From: JAUYMM01 sp049301455
Lineage (GTDB): Bacteria; Patescibacteriota; Microgenomatia; UBA8517
Length of the DNA: 44,446 bases
Assembly (NCBI GenBank): GCA_049301455.1
Contig: JBAQKY010000032.1
Location: 1-44,446 of the forward strand
Direction of reading: 5' to 3'
Part shown: piece after piece, positions 17,363 through 26,099 of the stretch
Position numbering within the stretch: the stretch's first letter is position 1
Layout: the number at the start of each line of letters is the position of its first letter
Position numbers and translations under genes: made by a program
The notes under the pieces: model-generated
The model's database searches: none
The model's input: only the letters and a program-made list of their open reading frames with translations
Told to the model about the DNA's origin: nothing

Positions 17363-18106
17363 TTATGCGAATCTCCTGTCTCTTATCAAACCCACCCTAT
17401 TAAAATGAAAAAACAAAATCGTCCAAAAACCTTCTAATATAAATTTAATACCCTTCAAATATTTAATTGATGACGCTTCGTGGTGATATCTTGTAGGAAT
17501 AGAAATTTCACCAATCCTAAATCCATACGATATTGAAGAAACTGTCATCTCTTGATCAAAAACAAAATCATTTGAGAATCTTTGAAATGGAACTTTTCTG
17601 AGCAGTTTTCCAGAAAAAGCTCTGAGTCCTGAAAAATGTTCGGTAAAATTAACACCTAATAATATATTCTGGATAAAACATACTATCCTATTTACATAGT
17701 ACTTAATTGGAGGCATACCCCCAAGAAGCGCACCCGTCTTATTTGCAATTCTACTTCCAAACATAAAATCAAACTGACCTTTTAGAATAGGGTTTATTAA
17801 ATCTTCAATTCTAGTTGCATCATATTGATAGTCAGGGTGAAGCATTACTACGACATCTGGTTTTAGTTTTAATGCCTCCCAATAACAAGTCTTTTGGTTT
17901 CCACCATATCCTAAATTATTTGGATGTTTAAACACTTTAATTCCAAGCTTACTAGCTACTTTTACCGTATTATCATTGCTATTATCATCAACCAAAATAA
18001 TATTTTTTCTTAAACTAGGTGATATCTCGTTAAATGTTACTCTAACTGTCTTTTCAGCATTATATGCTGGCATCACTATTACTATTTTTGCTGTTTTAAT
18101 ATTCAT
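17363..18106 (-). CDS. GT2 glycosyltransferase, polyprenyl-phosphate sugar synthase-like
   Basis: This 247-aa GT2 enzyme resembles the DPM1-type branch. Motifs are MPAYNAEKTV near 11-20, VDDNSNDNT near 39-47, LGYGGNQ, and LHPDYQYD near 94-101, the metal-site motif of a well-populated bacterial subgroup. FGSRI and HFSGLRAF follow. No transmembrane pair is evident, although the C-terminal 40 residues are amphipathic. It would make a polyprenyl-phosphate sugar for the GT39 array in which it is embedded. It overlaps the GT39 gene at 18096 by 11 bp at its start. Confidence 0.87.
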   Translation of the reverse strand: MNIKTAKIVIVMPAYNAEKTVRVTFNEISPSLRKNIILVDDNSNDNTVKVASKLGIKVFKHPNNLGYGGNQKTCYWEALKLKPDVVVMLHPDYQYDATRIEDLINPILKGQFDFMFGSRIANKTGALLGGMPPIKYYVNRIVCFIQNILLGVNFTEHFSGLRAFSGKLLRKVPFQRFSNDFVFDQEMTVSSISYGFRIGEISIPTRYHHEASSIKYLKGIKFILEGFWTILFFHFNRVGLIRDRRFA

Positions 18107-19574
18107 TTGAAATTATTACATTCCCATACACCTTAGGAAATTTACCATATTGAGAGATAACCAAGTTAGGATCAATTTTTGCATATACTGGATACGCATA
18201 TTCCATATTGTCAATCTTTGTAGATAAAACCACTCGAAGTGACTTGCTTTCTTCAATTGCAGCAAGAGATTTTAATTTTGCTTCGGCAGACCAAAACGAT
18301 CCAAATTTATTTGGCGCAAAAAAGTAAATTGCAATTAATACTGTAACTAATTGAATCCCAATTAAAACAAGTGATACAAATTTAAGTTTGCTTCCCATCC
18401 TAGTAAAGGCATATGTAGAAATTAAAAGTAAGGGAGGTAACATTAAATTATTACGTAGTGCATGTGTTTGACCTAAAAGCATTGTTGCCAAAGGTACGAT
18501 TAAAATCCAAGCAACAATTAATTTTAGCTTTCTCTTGTCATCTTTAGCTAAATGATAAAAACCAACAAAAAGCAAAACCATTTCAACTAGATACAACATT
18601 CCCCATTCACCAGGATTTGTTCTAGGATTTCGATCTCCTCTCAAAAATAAGAAGCTCGGTGATAAATTTTCAATATAACTCTCAAACAAGATACGAGTAT
18701 ATTTTAAGGGTTTATTGTAGATTAGTGGTTTTAATGGTTCAGGTAAATCTGATAGTGTCCTCTGTTCATTGATTTGCTGGATAACACTTTCTTTTACATT
18801 CGAGTCAGCGAGAATGTTTAAACTAGCAAATCTAACTTCAGATGTTCCTTTTAATGTTTCATTAACTGATATCCCTGCAAAAACAAGCAAAATTGCCATA
18901 GCTACAATAAACTTTTTGTTTTTTAAAACACTTAAGAAACCTTGATATATCATTAGCACAAACATCAACAAAGGAATTGTTAATTTAAAAGTCGGATAAG
19001 TAAACGCTGCCACACCAAACATAAAGGCCATTGCAATATATTTTTTATACAAAAACATAACTACAGCAAAAAGTGTCAGAAACAAAGCAAAGTGAGCCTC
19101 AAATCCTGCTCGAGAAAGGTAAATATCCCAAAGTGATATCGAAGTTAAAAAGCTTGCCCATAAGCCAACCTTTTCATTCAAATCTGGCTGTGACTCAAAC
19201 AACTTTTTACCTAAGAAGTACATCAAAATAATTATCCCCAACCCAGAAAGTAGTGATAAGCTCCTTACTCCCCACTCAGTTGGACCAAAAAGTGCAACAA
19301 ATGGAATACTACCGTAAACATAACCTGCTGGCCTACCTGCGCCCATTTTAAAAGTTATTGGCAGCCTTTCCCCTGTTTGGTCCATTCCTGTTTTTAGAAC
19401 ACTATAACTATCGTAGACCATAGTTAACTCATCTCCATACATTGGAAGTGAAGTTATTTTGTAAATTCTAATTAATAATCCTAATATTAGGATTCCAATT
19501 AGTATATAATTTGAGTATGGAAGCTTTGTTGATGGGATCAATTTTTGTATTTTCTGCCTCCACCCTGATTTCAT
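18096..19574 (-). CDS. GT39/PMT_2 membrane glycosyltransferase, head of the array
   Basis: This 492-aa GT-C protein has MYGDELTMVYDSY with Asp48-Glu49, LSPSFLFLRGDRNPR and THALRNN as array motifs, and a C-terminal soluble part of about 80 residues. It is the first gene of the six-member array in reading direction. The ATG at 19574 overlaps the plus-strand gene by 58 bp at the 5' ends; TACAAT lies 8 nt upstream of this ATG, inside that gene. A TTG at 19541 would remove 11 residues and still overlap by 25 bp. The N-terminal leader of 23 residues before helix 1 is longer than in its neighbours. Confidence 0.86.
   Translation of the reverse strand: MKSGWRQKIQKLIPSTKLPYSNYILIGILILGLLIRIYKITSLPMYGDELTMVYDSYSVLKTGMDQTGERLPITFKMGAGRPAGYVYGSIPFVALFGPTEWGVRSLSLLSGLGIIILMYFLGKKLFESQPDLNEKVGLWASFLTSISLWDIYLSRAGFEAHFALFLTLFAVVMFLYKKYIAMAFMFGVAAFTYPTFKLTIPLLMFVLMIYQGFLSVLKNKKFIVAMAILLVFAGISVNETLKGTSEVRFASLNILADSNVKESVIQQINEQRTLSDLPEPLKPLIYNKPLKYTRILFESYIENLSPSFLFLRGDRNPRTNPGEWGMLYLVEMVLLFVGFYHLAKDDKRKLKLIVAWILIVPLATMLLGQTHALRNNLMLPPLLLISTYAFTRMGSKLKFVSLVLIGIQLVTVLIAIYFFAPNKFGSFWSAEAKLKSLAAIEESKSLRVVLSTKIDNMEYAYPVYAKIDPNLVISQYGKFPKVYGNVIISNEY
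19468..19502. repeat. Inverted repeat with perfect 18-bp palindrome at divergent promoter
   Basis: The core 19477-19494 reads AATCCTAATATTAGGATT, a perfect 9+9 palindrome. Outer arms CTAATT (19468-19473) and AATTAG (19497-19502) are nearly concentric with it. It sits directly upstream of the TATAAT at 19505, inside codons for a hydrophobic helix of the minus-strand gene. It may be an operator; by-chance origin in AT-rich hydrophobic coding DNA is possible. Confidence 0.45.
19505..19510 (+). promoter_or_regulatory. -10 element of the plus-strand gene, leaderless type
   Basis: A perfect TATAAT ends 6 nt before ATG 19517. It lies inside the N-terminal codons of the divergent GT39 gene, and a perfect 18-bp palindrome occupies the -35 region. 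It decides for ATG 19517 over TTG 19511. Confidence 0.6.
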
Positions 19575-21349
19575 ATATCTTAATTGTACTAAATATTCCT
19601 CATTTAATCATTCCTTTATTCATATTGTCATTAATATTAAGCTTTAAAAGCTTAGTCAAGTTAATCAAAACCGTCAAAATTAGTCTAAATTGGCAGACAT
19701 TATTAGTGGCAGTAGTTTTTATATTTGGAATTGTAGGCCAACTTGCAGTCATATCCCCTAGCGGCATTTATCAAAACGGAGATCTTGTCTTCTGGAGTGC
19801 ACATGGACATGACGGACCATGGCACATTGCGTTGATGGAAGAGATGAAAAAAGGTTATCCATTTACTAACCCAATATTTGCAGGTGAAAAGTTAGTAAAC
19901 TATCATTTCTTTTCTGATATTCTTCCAATGGTTTTCAGTAAATATCTAAAATTATCAGATTTAGACCTATACTTTAGAATTTTTCCATTTATTTATTCCG
20001 TTTTCCTTGGAGCTTCAGCCTTTTACCTAACTAAAAAAATAACAAGTAATTTCAGTTCATCGCTTTGGGCAACAATTTTTACTTATTTTGCAGGTAGTTT
20101 TGGTTTTATCGTTACATATCTTAAAGGTGGAACTATTGGAGGAGAGAGTATCTTCTGGGCAACACAACCACAAAGCTCAGGCGGAAATCCGCCTCAAATT
20201 ATTTCCAACTTTTTATTTTTGGCCTCTATCTACTTTGTCCTGATATTTTTAGAGCAAAAAGAATACAAGGCTAAAGTAAAATATTTTTTAATTTCATTAG
20301 TAATACTAGGAACGATATCCTCATTTAAAATTTATGCTGGAGTTATTCTACTTTTGACACTTTCAGCTATTGGAACTTGGAATCTGGTATTTAAGAAGGA
20401 CTTTAGACTATTTTCACTTTCATTATTAAGCGGGATTATGGCACTAGCTCTTTATCTACCAAACTCGTCAAATTCTGGATCGTTTTTAATCTGGGAACCT
20501 TGGTGGTATATCAGAACAATGATTGTCGAACCATCGAGATTAAATTTATTAGATTGGGAATTAAGACGCCAAACATACATTTATGAAAGTAATTGGAAAC
20601 GTGTAATTTGGCTTGAGGGATGGGGATTTATAATATTCTTCTTTGGTAATTTGGGTATGAGATTTTTAGGATTATGGGAATATTTGAAATCAAATGCAAT
20701 TTTTAAAATCTCGATTATTCTCTCTCTAGTTCTTCCACTTCTTTTCTTACAAAAAGGTGTTGCAAGCAACACTGCTCAATTCTTGCAATATTTTATATTA
20801 CTTTTTGGAATACTTGCTGGAATAAGAGCATCTAAGATAACTGCAAAATTTAAATTCGTTATTCCTGTTATTTTTATTTTAATGATTCCAACACAAGTAG
20901 GGTTGCTACGGGAATTTTACAGCAGACCAGCATTTGCAAAAATTAGTTCTCAAGAGTTAGAAGCACTAAAATTTATTAAGGAAAATACTGATGAAAATAC
21001 AACAATTTTAACTCCGCCATATAACCAGTATTTAGATCAAAAACAGATAACCCCAAATGTTTGGGACTGGTTTGATACTTCATATGTTTCTGCATTTTCT
21101 GCTCGTAGAACTTATTTTGATGACTATGAGCAAGTAGATATCATGGGCTATAACTACAAACCTAGATTGAAATTAAAAGAAACTGTATTTGTTGAAAAAG
21201 ACACGATCAAAGTTAAAAATGCCATATTATCCTCAGAGTCAGATCTTGTCTATTTTCCTAAAGATGTAAAACCATTAGTTAACATGAATGAAATTGGTTT
21301 GACCAAATTTTACGAAAACTCTAGTGTAGAAGTTTGGAAATCAAATTAG
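19517..21349 (+). CDS. GT-C-like polytopic membrane protein with DG-x-WH motif (only plus-strand gene)
   Basis: This 610-aa protein has about twelve hydrophobic helices and a soluble C-terminal part of about 140 residues. The loop after the early helices carries HGHDGPWHIAL with Asp99, Gly100, Trp102 and His103, then AGEKLVNYHF. The same pattern occurs in the gene at 36702, and both share an RRTYFDDYE/IYFERTNVE plus IMGY block near the C-terminus, so they are paralogues. The layout is GT-C-like, with Asp and His in place of the usual DE pair; function is inferred only. ATG at 19517 is preferred over TTG at 19511 because TATAAT ends 6 nt before it. It overlaps both neighbours, by 58 bp (5') and 29 bp (3'). 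Confidence 0.8.
   Translation: MEALLMGSIFVFSASTLISYILIVLNIPHLIIPLFILSLILSFKSLVKLIKTVKISLNWQTLLVAVVFIFGIVGQLAVISPSGIYQNGDLVFWSAHGHDGPWHIALMEEMKKGYPFTNPIFAGEKLVNYHFFSDILPMVFSKYLKLSDLDLYFRIFPFIYSVFLGASAFYLTKKITSNFSSSLWATIFTYFAGSFGFIVTYLKGGTIGGESIFWATQPQSSGGNPPQIISNFLFLASIYFVLIFLEQKEYKAKVKYFLISLVILGTISSFKIYAGVILLLTLSAIGTWNLVFKKDFRLFSLSLLSGIMALALYLPNSSNSGSFLIWEPWWYIRTMIVEPSRLNLLDWELRRQTYIYESNWKRVIWLEGWGFIIFFFGNLGMRFLGLWEYLKSNAIFKISIILSLVLPLLFLQKGVASNTAQFLQYFILLFGILAGIRASKITAKFKFVIPVIFILMIPTQVGLLREFYSRPAFAKISSQELEALKFIKENTDENTTILTPPYNQYLDQKQITPNVWDWFDTSYVSAFSARRTYFDDYEQVDIMGYNYKPRLKLKETVFVEKDTIKVKNAILSSESDLVYFPKDVKPLVNMNEIGLTKFYENSSVEVWKSN
19583..19588 (-). promoter_or_regulatory. -10-like element of the divergent GT39 gene
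   Basis: TACAAT on the minus strand ends 8 nt before ATG 19574 and lies inside the coding region of the plus-strand gene. Together with 19505 it implies two back-to-back promoters whose transcripts overlap at their 5' ends. Confidence 0.4.
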
Positions 21350-21911
21350 AATAAATCGACTTCACTGTTTCTAATCTACTATTTGGTTTGTGGAATGTAA
21401 CAATTGGTGCACCACCTGCTTTTGTTTCGCCATCATATGTATACTCCAATATTTCATTTGTTGGCTCTGTTAAAAATATTTCTATTATTTCTTCTTCACC
21501 AGCAGATGGAGATGACAAATTAAAATAATATTTTTTCTGCAATGAATCTGGGATTGGTTCGAAGATTATTTTTACAAAATCACCGTCACCAATATTAAAG
21601 CCATTCAAAAGCACTGATCTTATCAATTTACTGTCCATATCATATAGATTAAAATTGATCTCCCTTGTATTACGAAGGTTTGGATTTTTAATTGTTGTAG
21701 CAACAGAAGTTAAATTATTCATTTTTGATACAAAATATTGTGTAAAAGTTCTGTCTCCATAAACAGACACTCTACCCATTTGGCCATACCCCGGTTGATC
21801 ATTTGCTGGAATCATTTTAATAAGCATTGCCAACATCGCAGGAAATACAAACAGAACAAATAAAATTACGAAAGTTGTAAATTTAATTATTAATTTGTTG
21901 TTATTATTCAT
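21321..21911 (-). CDS. Unrecognised membrane-anchored extracytoplasmic protein
   Basis: I do not recognise this 196-aa protein. One N-terminal hydrophobic segment (about 11-32) is followed by roughly 160 polar residues with alternating hydrophobic positions, suggesting a beta-rich domain held outside the membrane. Some features (TSVATTIKNPN, INFNLYD, YYFNLSSP) recall a jelly-roll or carbohydrate-binding-like fold, but there is no firm match. A strong Shine-Dalgarno, AAAGGAG, lies 9 nt before the ATG within the last codons of the GT87 gene, which it overlaps by 8 bp. Its 3' end overlaps the convergent plus-strand gene by 29 bp. It could bind or present the glycan made nearby. Confidence 0.6.
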   Translation of the reverse strand: MNNNNKLIIKFTTFVILFVLFVFPAMLAMLIKMIPANDQPGYGQMGRVSVYGDRTFTQYFVSKMNNLTSVATTIKNPNLRNTREINFNLYDMDSKLIRSVLLNGFNIGDGDFVKIIFEPIPDSLQKKYYFNLSSPSAGEEEIIEIFLTEPTNEILEYTYDGETKAGGAPIVTFHKPNSRLETVKSIYSNLISKLLH

Positions 21912-23136
21912 TCTTATTATCTCCTTTAATCATTGCATACGAAAGAACAACAGACAATCCGGCAAGTGCTGAGTGCATAATGCTTTGAAAATTAAATGGA
22001 TCATAAAACTTTTCAACCACAGTAAAAGGAATTGGCAAAAGATCATACCAGCTTGTATATATTTTAAATAGTGAAAGTGTCATTGATCTGTCACCATAAA
22101 ACAGTGGTATTGATACTGCAAACGTTGCCCAGAAAAATATTGGCCACTTAAGTTCTGGTTTATTAATTGCAGTTATTACCAAAAATGGCGCAATCCAAAG
22201 TAGCCATGAGATATGGAAATGAGAAAATGAGAAAATTATTAAAAGTAGCGAAACAAAATAACTAAACAGGTTTATTTTTTTGCCAAACAACATACCACCA
22301 AAAAACATGGCCGACATTAAAAACAAACCAACTATAACTGATTCACCAAAACCAATTGTGAATCCTGGACTAAAAATTCTAGTTGATAACCCAGATATAA
22401 GTGCAGACTGAACAAAAGCGGTTGACCAAAAAGGAACAACAACTCCAATAAGTATTACTACTGGGATAACAATCGATAGTATTTGATCCTTTAGATTCTT
22501 GGCTTTTAAAAACAAGAATGGAACAAAAAGAATTGGATACAATTTAAAGGATGCAGCTAGACCGATAAAAATTGAGGCTTTCAAAAGCTTTTCTTGTTTT
22601 ATATACAAGAAGGCAATTACTGTCAAAAGAACTGCATACAAATCTATGTTTGAAAAAGCATAGATTAGAATAACGGTGAATGGATTAAACAACCAAAGTG
22701 TTAAAACGTCTTCTTTCTTCTTCTCATCATTAATAAGTTTTATTAAAAGATATCCAATTGCAAAATCCATAATAAGTAAAGGTAGTTTTAAAAACAAAAG
22801 ATAAATAAATACCTTTGGGTTGTTCACTATTGAATTTGTGTCAGCGTCTTTTAGCCAATTGCCAAAGTCAGGCCCTAGGATAGTTGAAATCACAGCTTGG
22901 TAACCTCCTAATGTAAAGTAAGTTAGTGGAAAATAGACGAACTCCTCCTTTAGTGGGAGCGTTGCTTTATTGTTAACTAAATATGTATAAATATCAGTCA
23001 CACCATTTTGTAGGAATGATGATTGAAAATTAAACGTTTTGATATCTGGATGAAATAAAAGTGTTGAAACTAACAAACGTAAAACTAATGCCAAAACTAG
23101 CACACCTGTAGGTAGTATAAATTTATTTTTGTTCAT
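21904..23136 (-). CDS. GT87/DUF2029-like membrane glycosyltransferase
   Basis: This 410-aa GT-C protein has a first-loop HPDIKTFNF with His29 and Asp31, the H-x-D type active-site pattern of PIG-M/GT87-like mannosyltransferases. LWLFNPFTVILIYAF, a following Asp in SNIDLYAV, and AASFKLYPILF are conserved GT87 blocks, seen equally in the next gene. About eleven helices; no large soluble C-terminus. It probably uses polyprenyl-phosphate mannose or a similar donor. The ATG overlaps the paralogue at 23123 by 14 bp, indicating a tandem duplicate and coupled translation. Confidence 0.82.
   Translation of the reverse strand: MNKNKFILPTGVLVLALVLRLLVSTLLFHPDIKTFNFQSSFLQNGVTDIYTYLVNNKATLPLKEEFVYFPLTYFTLGGYQAVISTILGPDFGNWLKDADTNSIVNNPKVFIYLLFLKLPLLIMDFAIGYLLIKLINDEKKKEDVLTLWLFNPFTVILIYAFSNIDLYAVLLTVIAFLYIKQEKLLKASIFIGLAASFKLYPILFVPFLFLKAKNLKDQILSIVIPVVILIGVVVPFWSTAFVQSALISGLSTRIFSPGFTIGFGESVIVGLFLMSAMFFGGMLFGKKINLFSYFVSLLLIIFSFSHFHISWLLWIAPFLVITAINKPELKWPIFFWATFAVSIPLFYGDRSMTLSLFKIYTSWYDLLPIPFTVVEKFYDPFNFQSIMHSALAGLSVVLSYAMIKGDNKNE
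21921..21927 (-). promoter_or_regulatory. Strong Shine-Dalgarno of the 196-aa protein gene
   Basis: AAAGGAG lies 9 nt before ATG 21911 within the last codons of the GT87 gene. It is the clearest ribosome-binding site in the window and stands out because most other starts lack one. Confidence 0.6.
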
Positions 23137-24391
23137 TATCCTTTACTTTTGGAAAATAGTAATAGATATAGTATGCAGCAATTCCAACAAAAAGTGTATG
23201 GAAAATACTTCTTGCCATATTTATATCAATATTTAAACCCAATTGTTGCCAAATTCCAACTTCTCCATACAAACTAGGGTTAATTGGTGCGAACAGCCAC
23301 ACAGTCAATCCTGGATCAAAAAATGTAACCAACGCAACAAAGCTAATCATTACTCCTAAAAATAGGGGCCAATGTTTAAACTTTGAAGCAACCAAATCAA
23401 TCATGAAATACGGCATAATCCAAAGTAACCACTGTGGATGATAATGAGTGAAGATGAAAAAGACCAAAAGCATTATGAAAAAGCTTTTCCATAATGAATC
23501 TGTTGCGTTTTTAGCGTACAAAAATACTATGTAGCAAAAAACTACAGCAGCCAAAAACAAAATTATTGATTCCCCACCTGAAACTGGTATCTGTGCATAA
23601 AAACTTTTAGTAGTTTGGCTTGCAAGCAGGGCGGTTCTTCTAAAACCTGCTGACAATATAAATGGAAATGCAGTAATTAAATACGTAACACCTGCAGTTA
23701 CTAAGATTACTATTCTCCCCCACCAATCCTTTTTAATAAATGCTAATGGAACTATCAAAAGAAGTGGAAATATTTTAAAAGAAGCACCTAAGCCTAACAA
23801 AACTGCACTGGGAATCATATTATAACTATCAATTCTGTCTTTATTTTTAAAGACCAATACTAATGCAAGAACTGCAAGAAATGTTGGAATAATATCAAAC
23901 TGTCCAACCATATATGTGGCATATAAATTTACAGGATTAAAGATCCACAAACCAAATATCCATAATTTTTCTTTTTTCTCTTTAAAAAGTACCATTAATA
24001 AATAGGCTATGGCTATATCAAAAAAGAAATAAGGTAGCTTTAGTAGTAAGAGTAAAAAATTTAGTTGAATATTTCCTAGTGTAGATTCAAAATTAAGAAT
24101 AAAATCGTTGTGAATTACAGGATCAACCATCCAAGTGGTAAGCAAAGATGCTCCGCCTAAGAAAAAGTATGGCAAAGGTGGATAGTTAAAAAGGTTCCTT
24201 GGATAAATCTTTAAATATGGATGATCTTCAGGCAAATCCCAAAGATAATCATAGAAATTTGTTACGTTACCACTACCAATAACCTTACCTGCAAAGTCAA
24301 ATGGTGCAGTATCTGAATGATATGTCGTGCTAGCTAGAAATATTCTTAAAATAATTCCAATTGCTAGAATAGTTGTTATAATTTTTTTCAT
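23123..24391 (-). CDS. GT87/DUF2029-like membrane glycosyltransferase
   Basis: This 422-aa paralogue of the gene at 21904 has YHSDTAPFDF with His25 and Asp27 in the first outer loop, LWIFNPVNLYATYM, VGQFDIIPTF and GASFKIFPLLL. Around eleven helices are visible, and HPQWLLWIMPYFM matches the corresponding HISWLLWIAPFLV of its neighbour. As a GT87-type GT-C enzyme it should transfer a sugar from a polyprenyl phosphate on the outer face. It follows the PTPS_related gene at 24409 by 17 bases and overlaps the next GT87 by 14 bp. Confidence 0.82.
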   Translation of the reverse strand: MKKIITTILAIGIILRIFLASTTYHSDTAPFDFAGKVIGSGNVTNFYDYLWDLPEDHPYLKIYPRNLFNYPPLPYFFLGGASLLTTWMVDPVIHNDFILNFESTLGNIQLNFLLLLLKLPYFFFDIAIAYLLMVLFKEKKEKLWIFGLWIFNPVNLYATYMVGQFDIIPTFLAVLALVLVFKNKDRIDSYNMIPSAVLLGLGASFKIFPLLLIVPLAFIKKDWWGRIVILVTAGVTYLITAFPFILSAGFRRTALLASQTTKSFYAQIPVSGGESIILFLAAVVFCYIVFLYAKNATDSLWKSFFIMLLVFFIFTHYHPQWLLWIMPYFMIDLVASKFKHWPLFLGVMISFVALVTFFDPGLTVWLFAPINPSLYGEVGIWQQLGLNIDINMARSIFHTLFVGIAAYYIYYYFPKVKDNEQK

Positions 24392-24408
24392 AACTTAATA
24401 ATTTGTTG

Positions 24409-26079
24409 TTATTTCTTCTTAATTATCAAATATATTGCTGTACCCAACGAAACCATAGAGATCAAATTAAAAACAAGTCTCATTGATGACTCACCATATT
24501 TTACTTCTACTAGATGTTTACCGCTAGGTACTAAAAATGCAATCTGGCCATATGGTTTACCTGAATATATTTCAACTTTTTTACCATCAATCATTGCTTT
24601 CCAACCTGTATAATTATATTTACTGTAACTTAATTCAAACTCATTTGAACTTTCGGTAGTGATAATTGCATCTAAGGAACTTGTTTCTTTAATTTCCAGA
24701 TTTACTCCATCAACCATAGAATAGGCTCTAGGGTAATTTTTATTAGGCCTAGCCTCTGTCGCTTTTGGTAACCTTAAATACTCTTCAGATGTTTTTAAAT
24801 ATTCAGAACTTGCAGCAGGATAAGGGATATATCTATTAACATAGTAATCATCCATGCGCCCAAGATATTCACTAGTTTTAAAATAATCAAAATTTAAGTA
24901 GATGCTTGCGAAGATGACAATGAATGGAATAAATTTAAACAATTTAAAACCTGACAATTTATGGAATACTATTATGAAAAACGGGCTAAATAAAGTAATC
25001 ATTGCCAAAAATCTCCATGGAAATTGAAAATATGGCAAAAGTGGCAAATTTCTCCAAAACCAAGCAGATCTAAAATTCATCATGAAGATGCTAATTAATA
25101 CAACTGCAATTGACCAACCAATAAATACACTTTCTTCTTTAGTAAATTTTTTACGTTTAATTACAAACAGTAGTGAACCCAGCAACACGACAACAAGGCC
25201 AGTCATCCCCATATAAAATGACATGGTGTCGTAATTTCCAGGAACAGAAGCACCATAACCCCAATATGGAGTTACGAACTGCTTTAGAGCAGGATAATGA
25301 TCATAAAAATTAAAAACTGTGTCATATTTCATTAATCTACTTTCAAAAATTGCTGGGAACCAAAAATAAATTGAGGATAATAATCCAAGAGATAAAGATT
25401 TTAAACAATTTATAATTACCTGCTTTTTGTCAGCTGCAATCCAAATTATTCGTGCAATAACTAGTAGCAATAAAAAAGGCATGAACATGTAGGCCATAAT
25501 ATTGTGTGACAAAATAAGTCCTGCGACTGATAATCCTGATATGCCAACCCATTTCAAACTTCTTTCACCACTAGTCAGTTTCAAAAAAGAAAGAATAATT
25601 AAAGGAAAGAAGACAAAGGCGACAATCTCACCAATCGTACCCCTAACAAACATTTCTAAAGCCCTATATGGTGCATAAACATACAAAACCGCACCTGCCA
25701 ATGAAAAATCTTCAGGTACAAAATAACGTAAAAGTTTATACATTAAATACATTGATATAGGTATTGATAAACCGAATACTAATTTAATACTGTTAACAAG
25801 GCTAAACCCAATTAAGTGAAACGCCTCGGCAATATAAAACGGTAATGGGTAAACAAAAGAAAAAAGTGGATATCCAAAACCGAACGATAAATCTGGGACA
25901 AAACGAGGCGGAAACTGCAAGCTTCTAACTGCTCTATCCATCTCAAAAAGCCAGCCAATATGAAGATCGTCAGACACTCCAAAATACCCCTGAACAAATA
26001 AATATCTGACAGCAGGAATTGAAATTACCACTATGATAATCGTTATATATCTATCGACAATATCCCTAATTTTGTTCAT
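24409..26079 (-). CDS. PTPS_related (PF10131-type) / YfhO-like membrane protein
   Basis: This 556-aa protein has about twelve helices. The first outer loop contains SDDLHIG at 36-42 and, a little later, GFGYPLFSFVYPLPFY at 67-82, the signature of the 6-pyruvoyl-tetrahydropterin synthase-related membrane family; despite that name the family has no known pterin activity. YAPYRALEMFVRGTIGE follows in the next loop. The C-terminal soluble part ends with YTGWKAMIDGK and a final helix, as in YfhO proteins, which are implicated in glycosylating cell-surface polymers. It is one of three paralogues in a row (24409, 26624, 28694). The usual GT-C Asp-Glu is Asp-Asp here. Confidence 0.82.
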   Translation of the reverse strand: MNKIRDIVDRYITIIIVVISIPAVRYLFVQGYFGVSDDLHIGWLFEMDRAVRSLQFPPRFVPDLSFGFGYPLFSFVYPLPFYIAEAFHLIGFSLVNSIKLVFGLSIPISMYLMYKLLRYFVPEDFSLAGAVLYVYAPYRALEMFVRGTIGEIVAFVFFPLIILSFLKLTSGERSLKWVGISGLSVAGLILSHNIMAYMFMPFLLLLVIARIIWIAADKKQVIINCLKSLSLGLLSSIYFWFPAIFESRLMKYDTVFNFYDHYPALKQFVTPYWGYGASVPGNYDTMSFYMGMTGLVVVLLGSLLFVIKRKKFTKEESVFIGWSIAVVLISIFMMNFRSAWFWRNLPLLPYFQFPWRFLAMITLFSPFFIIVFHKLSGFKLFKFIPFIVIFASIYLNFDYFKTSEYLGRMDDYYVNRYIPYPAASSEYLKTSEEYLRLPKATEARPNKNYPRAYSMVDGVNLEIKETSSLDAIITTESSNEFELSYSKYNYTGWKAMIDGKKVEIYSGKPYGQIAFLVPSGKHLVEVKYGESSMRLVFNLISMVSLGTAIYLIIKKK

Positions 26080-26099
26080 ATATAAATTACATTTCTAAA

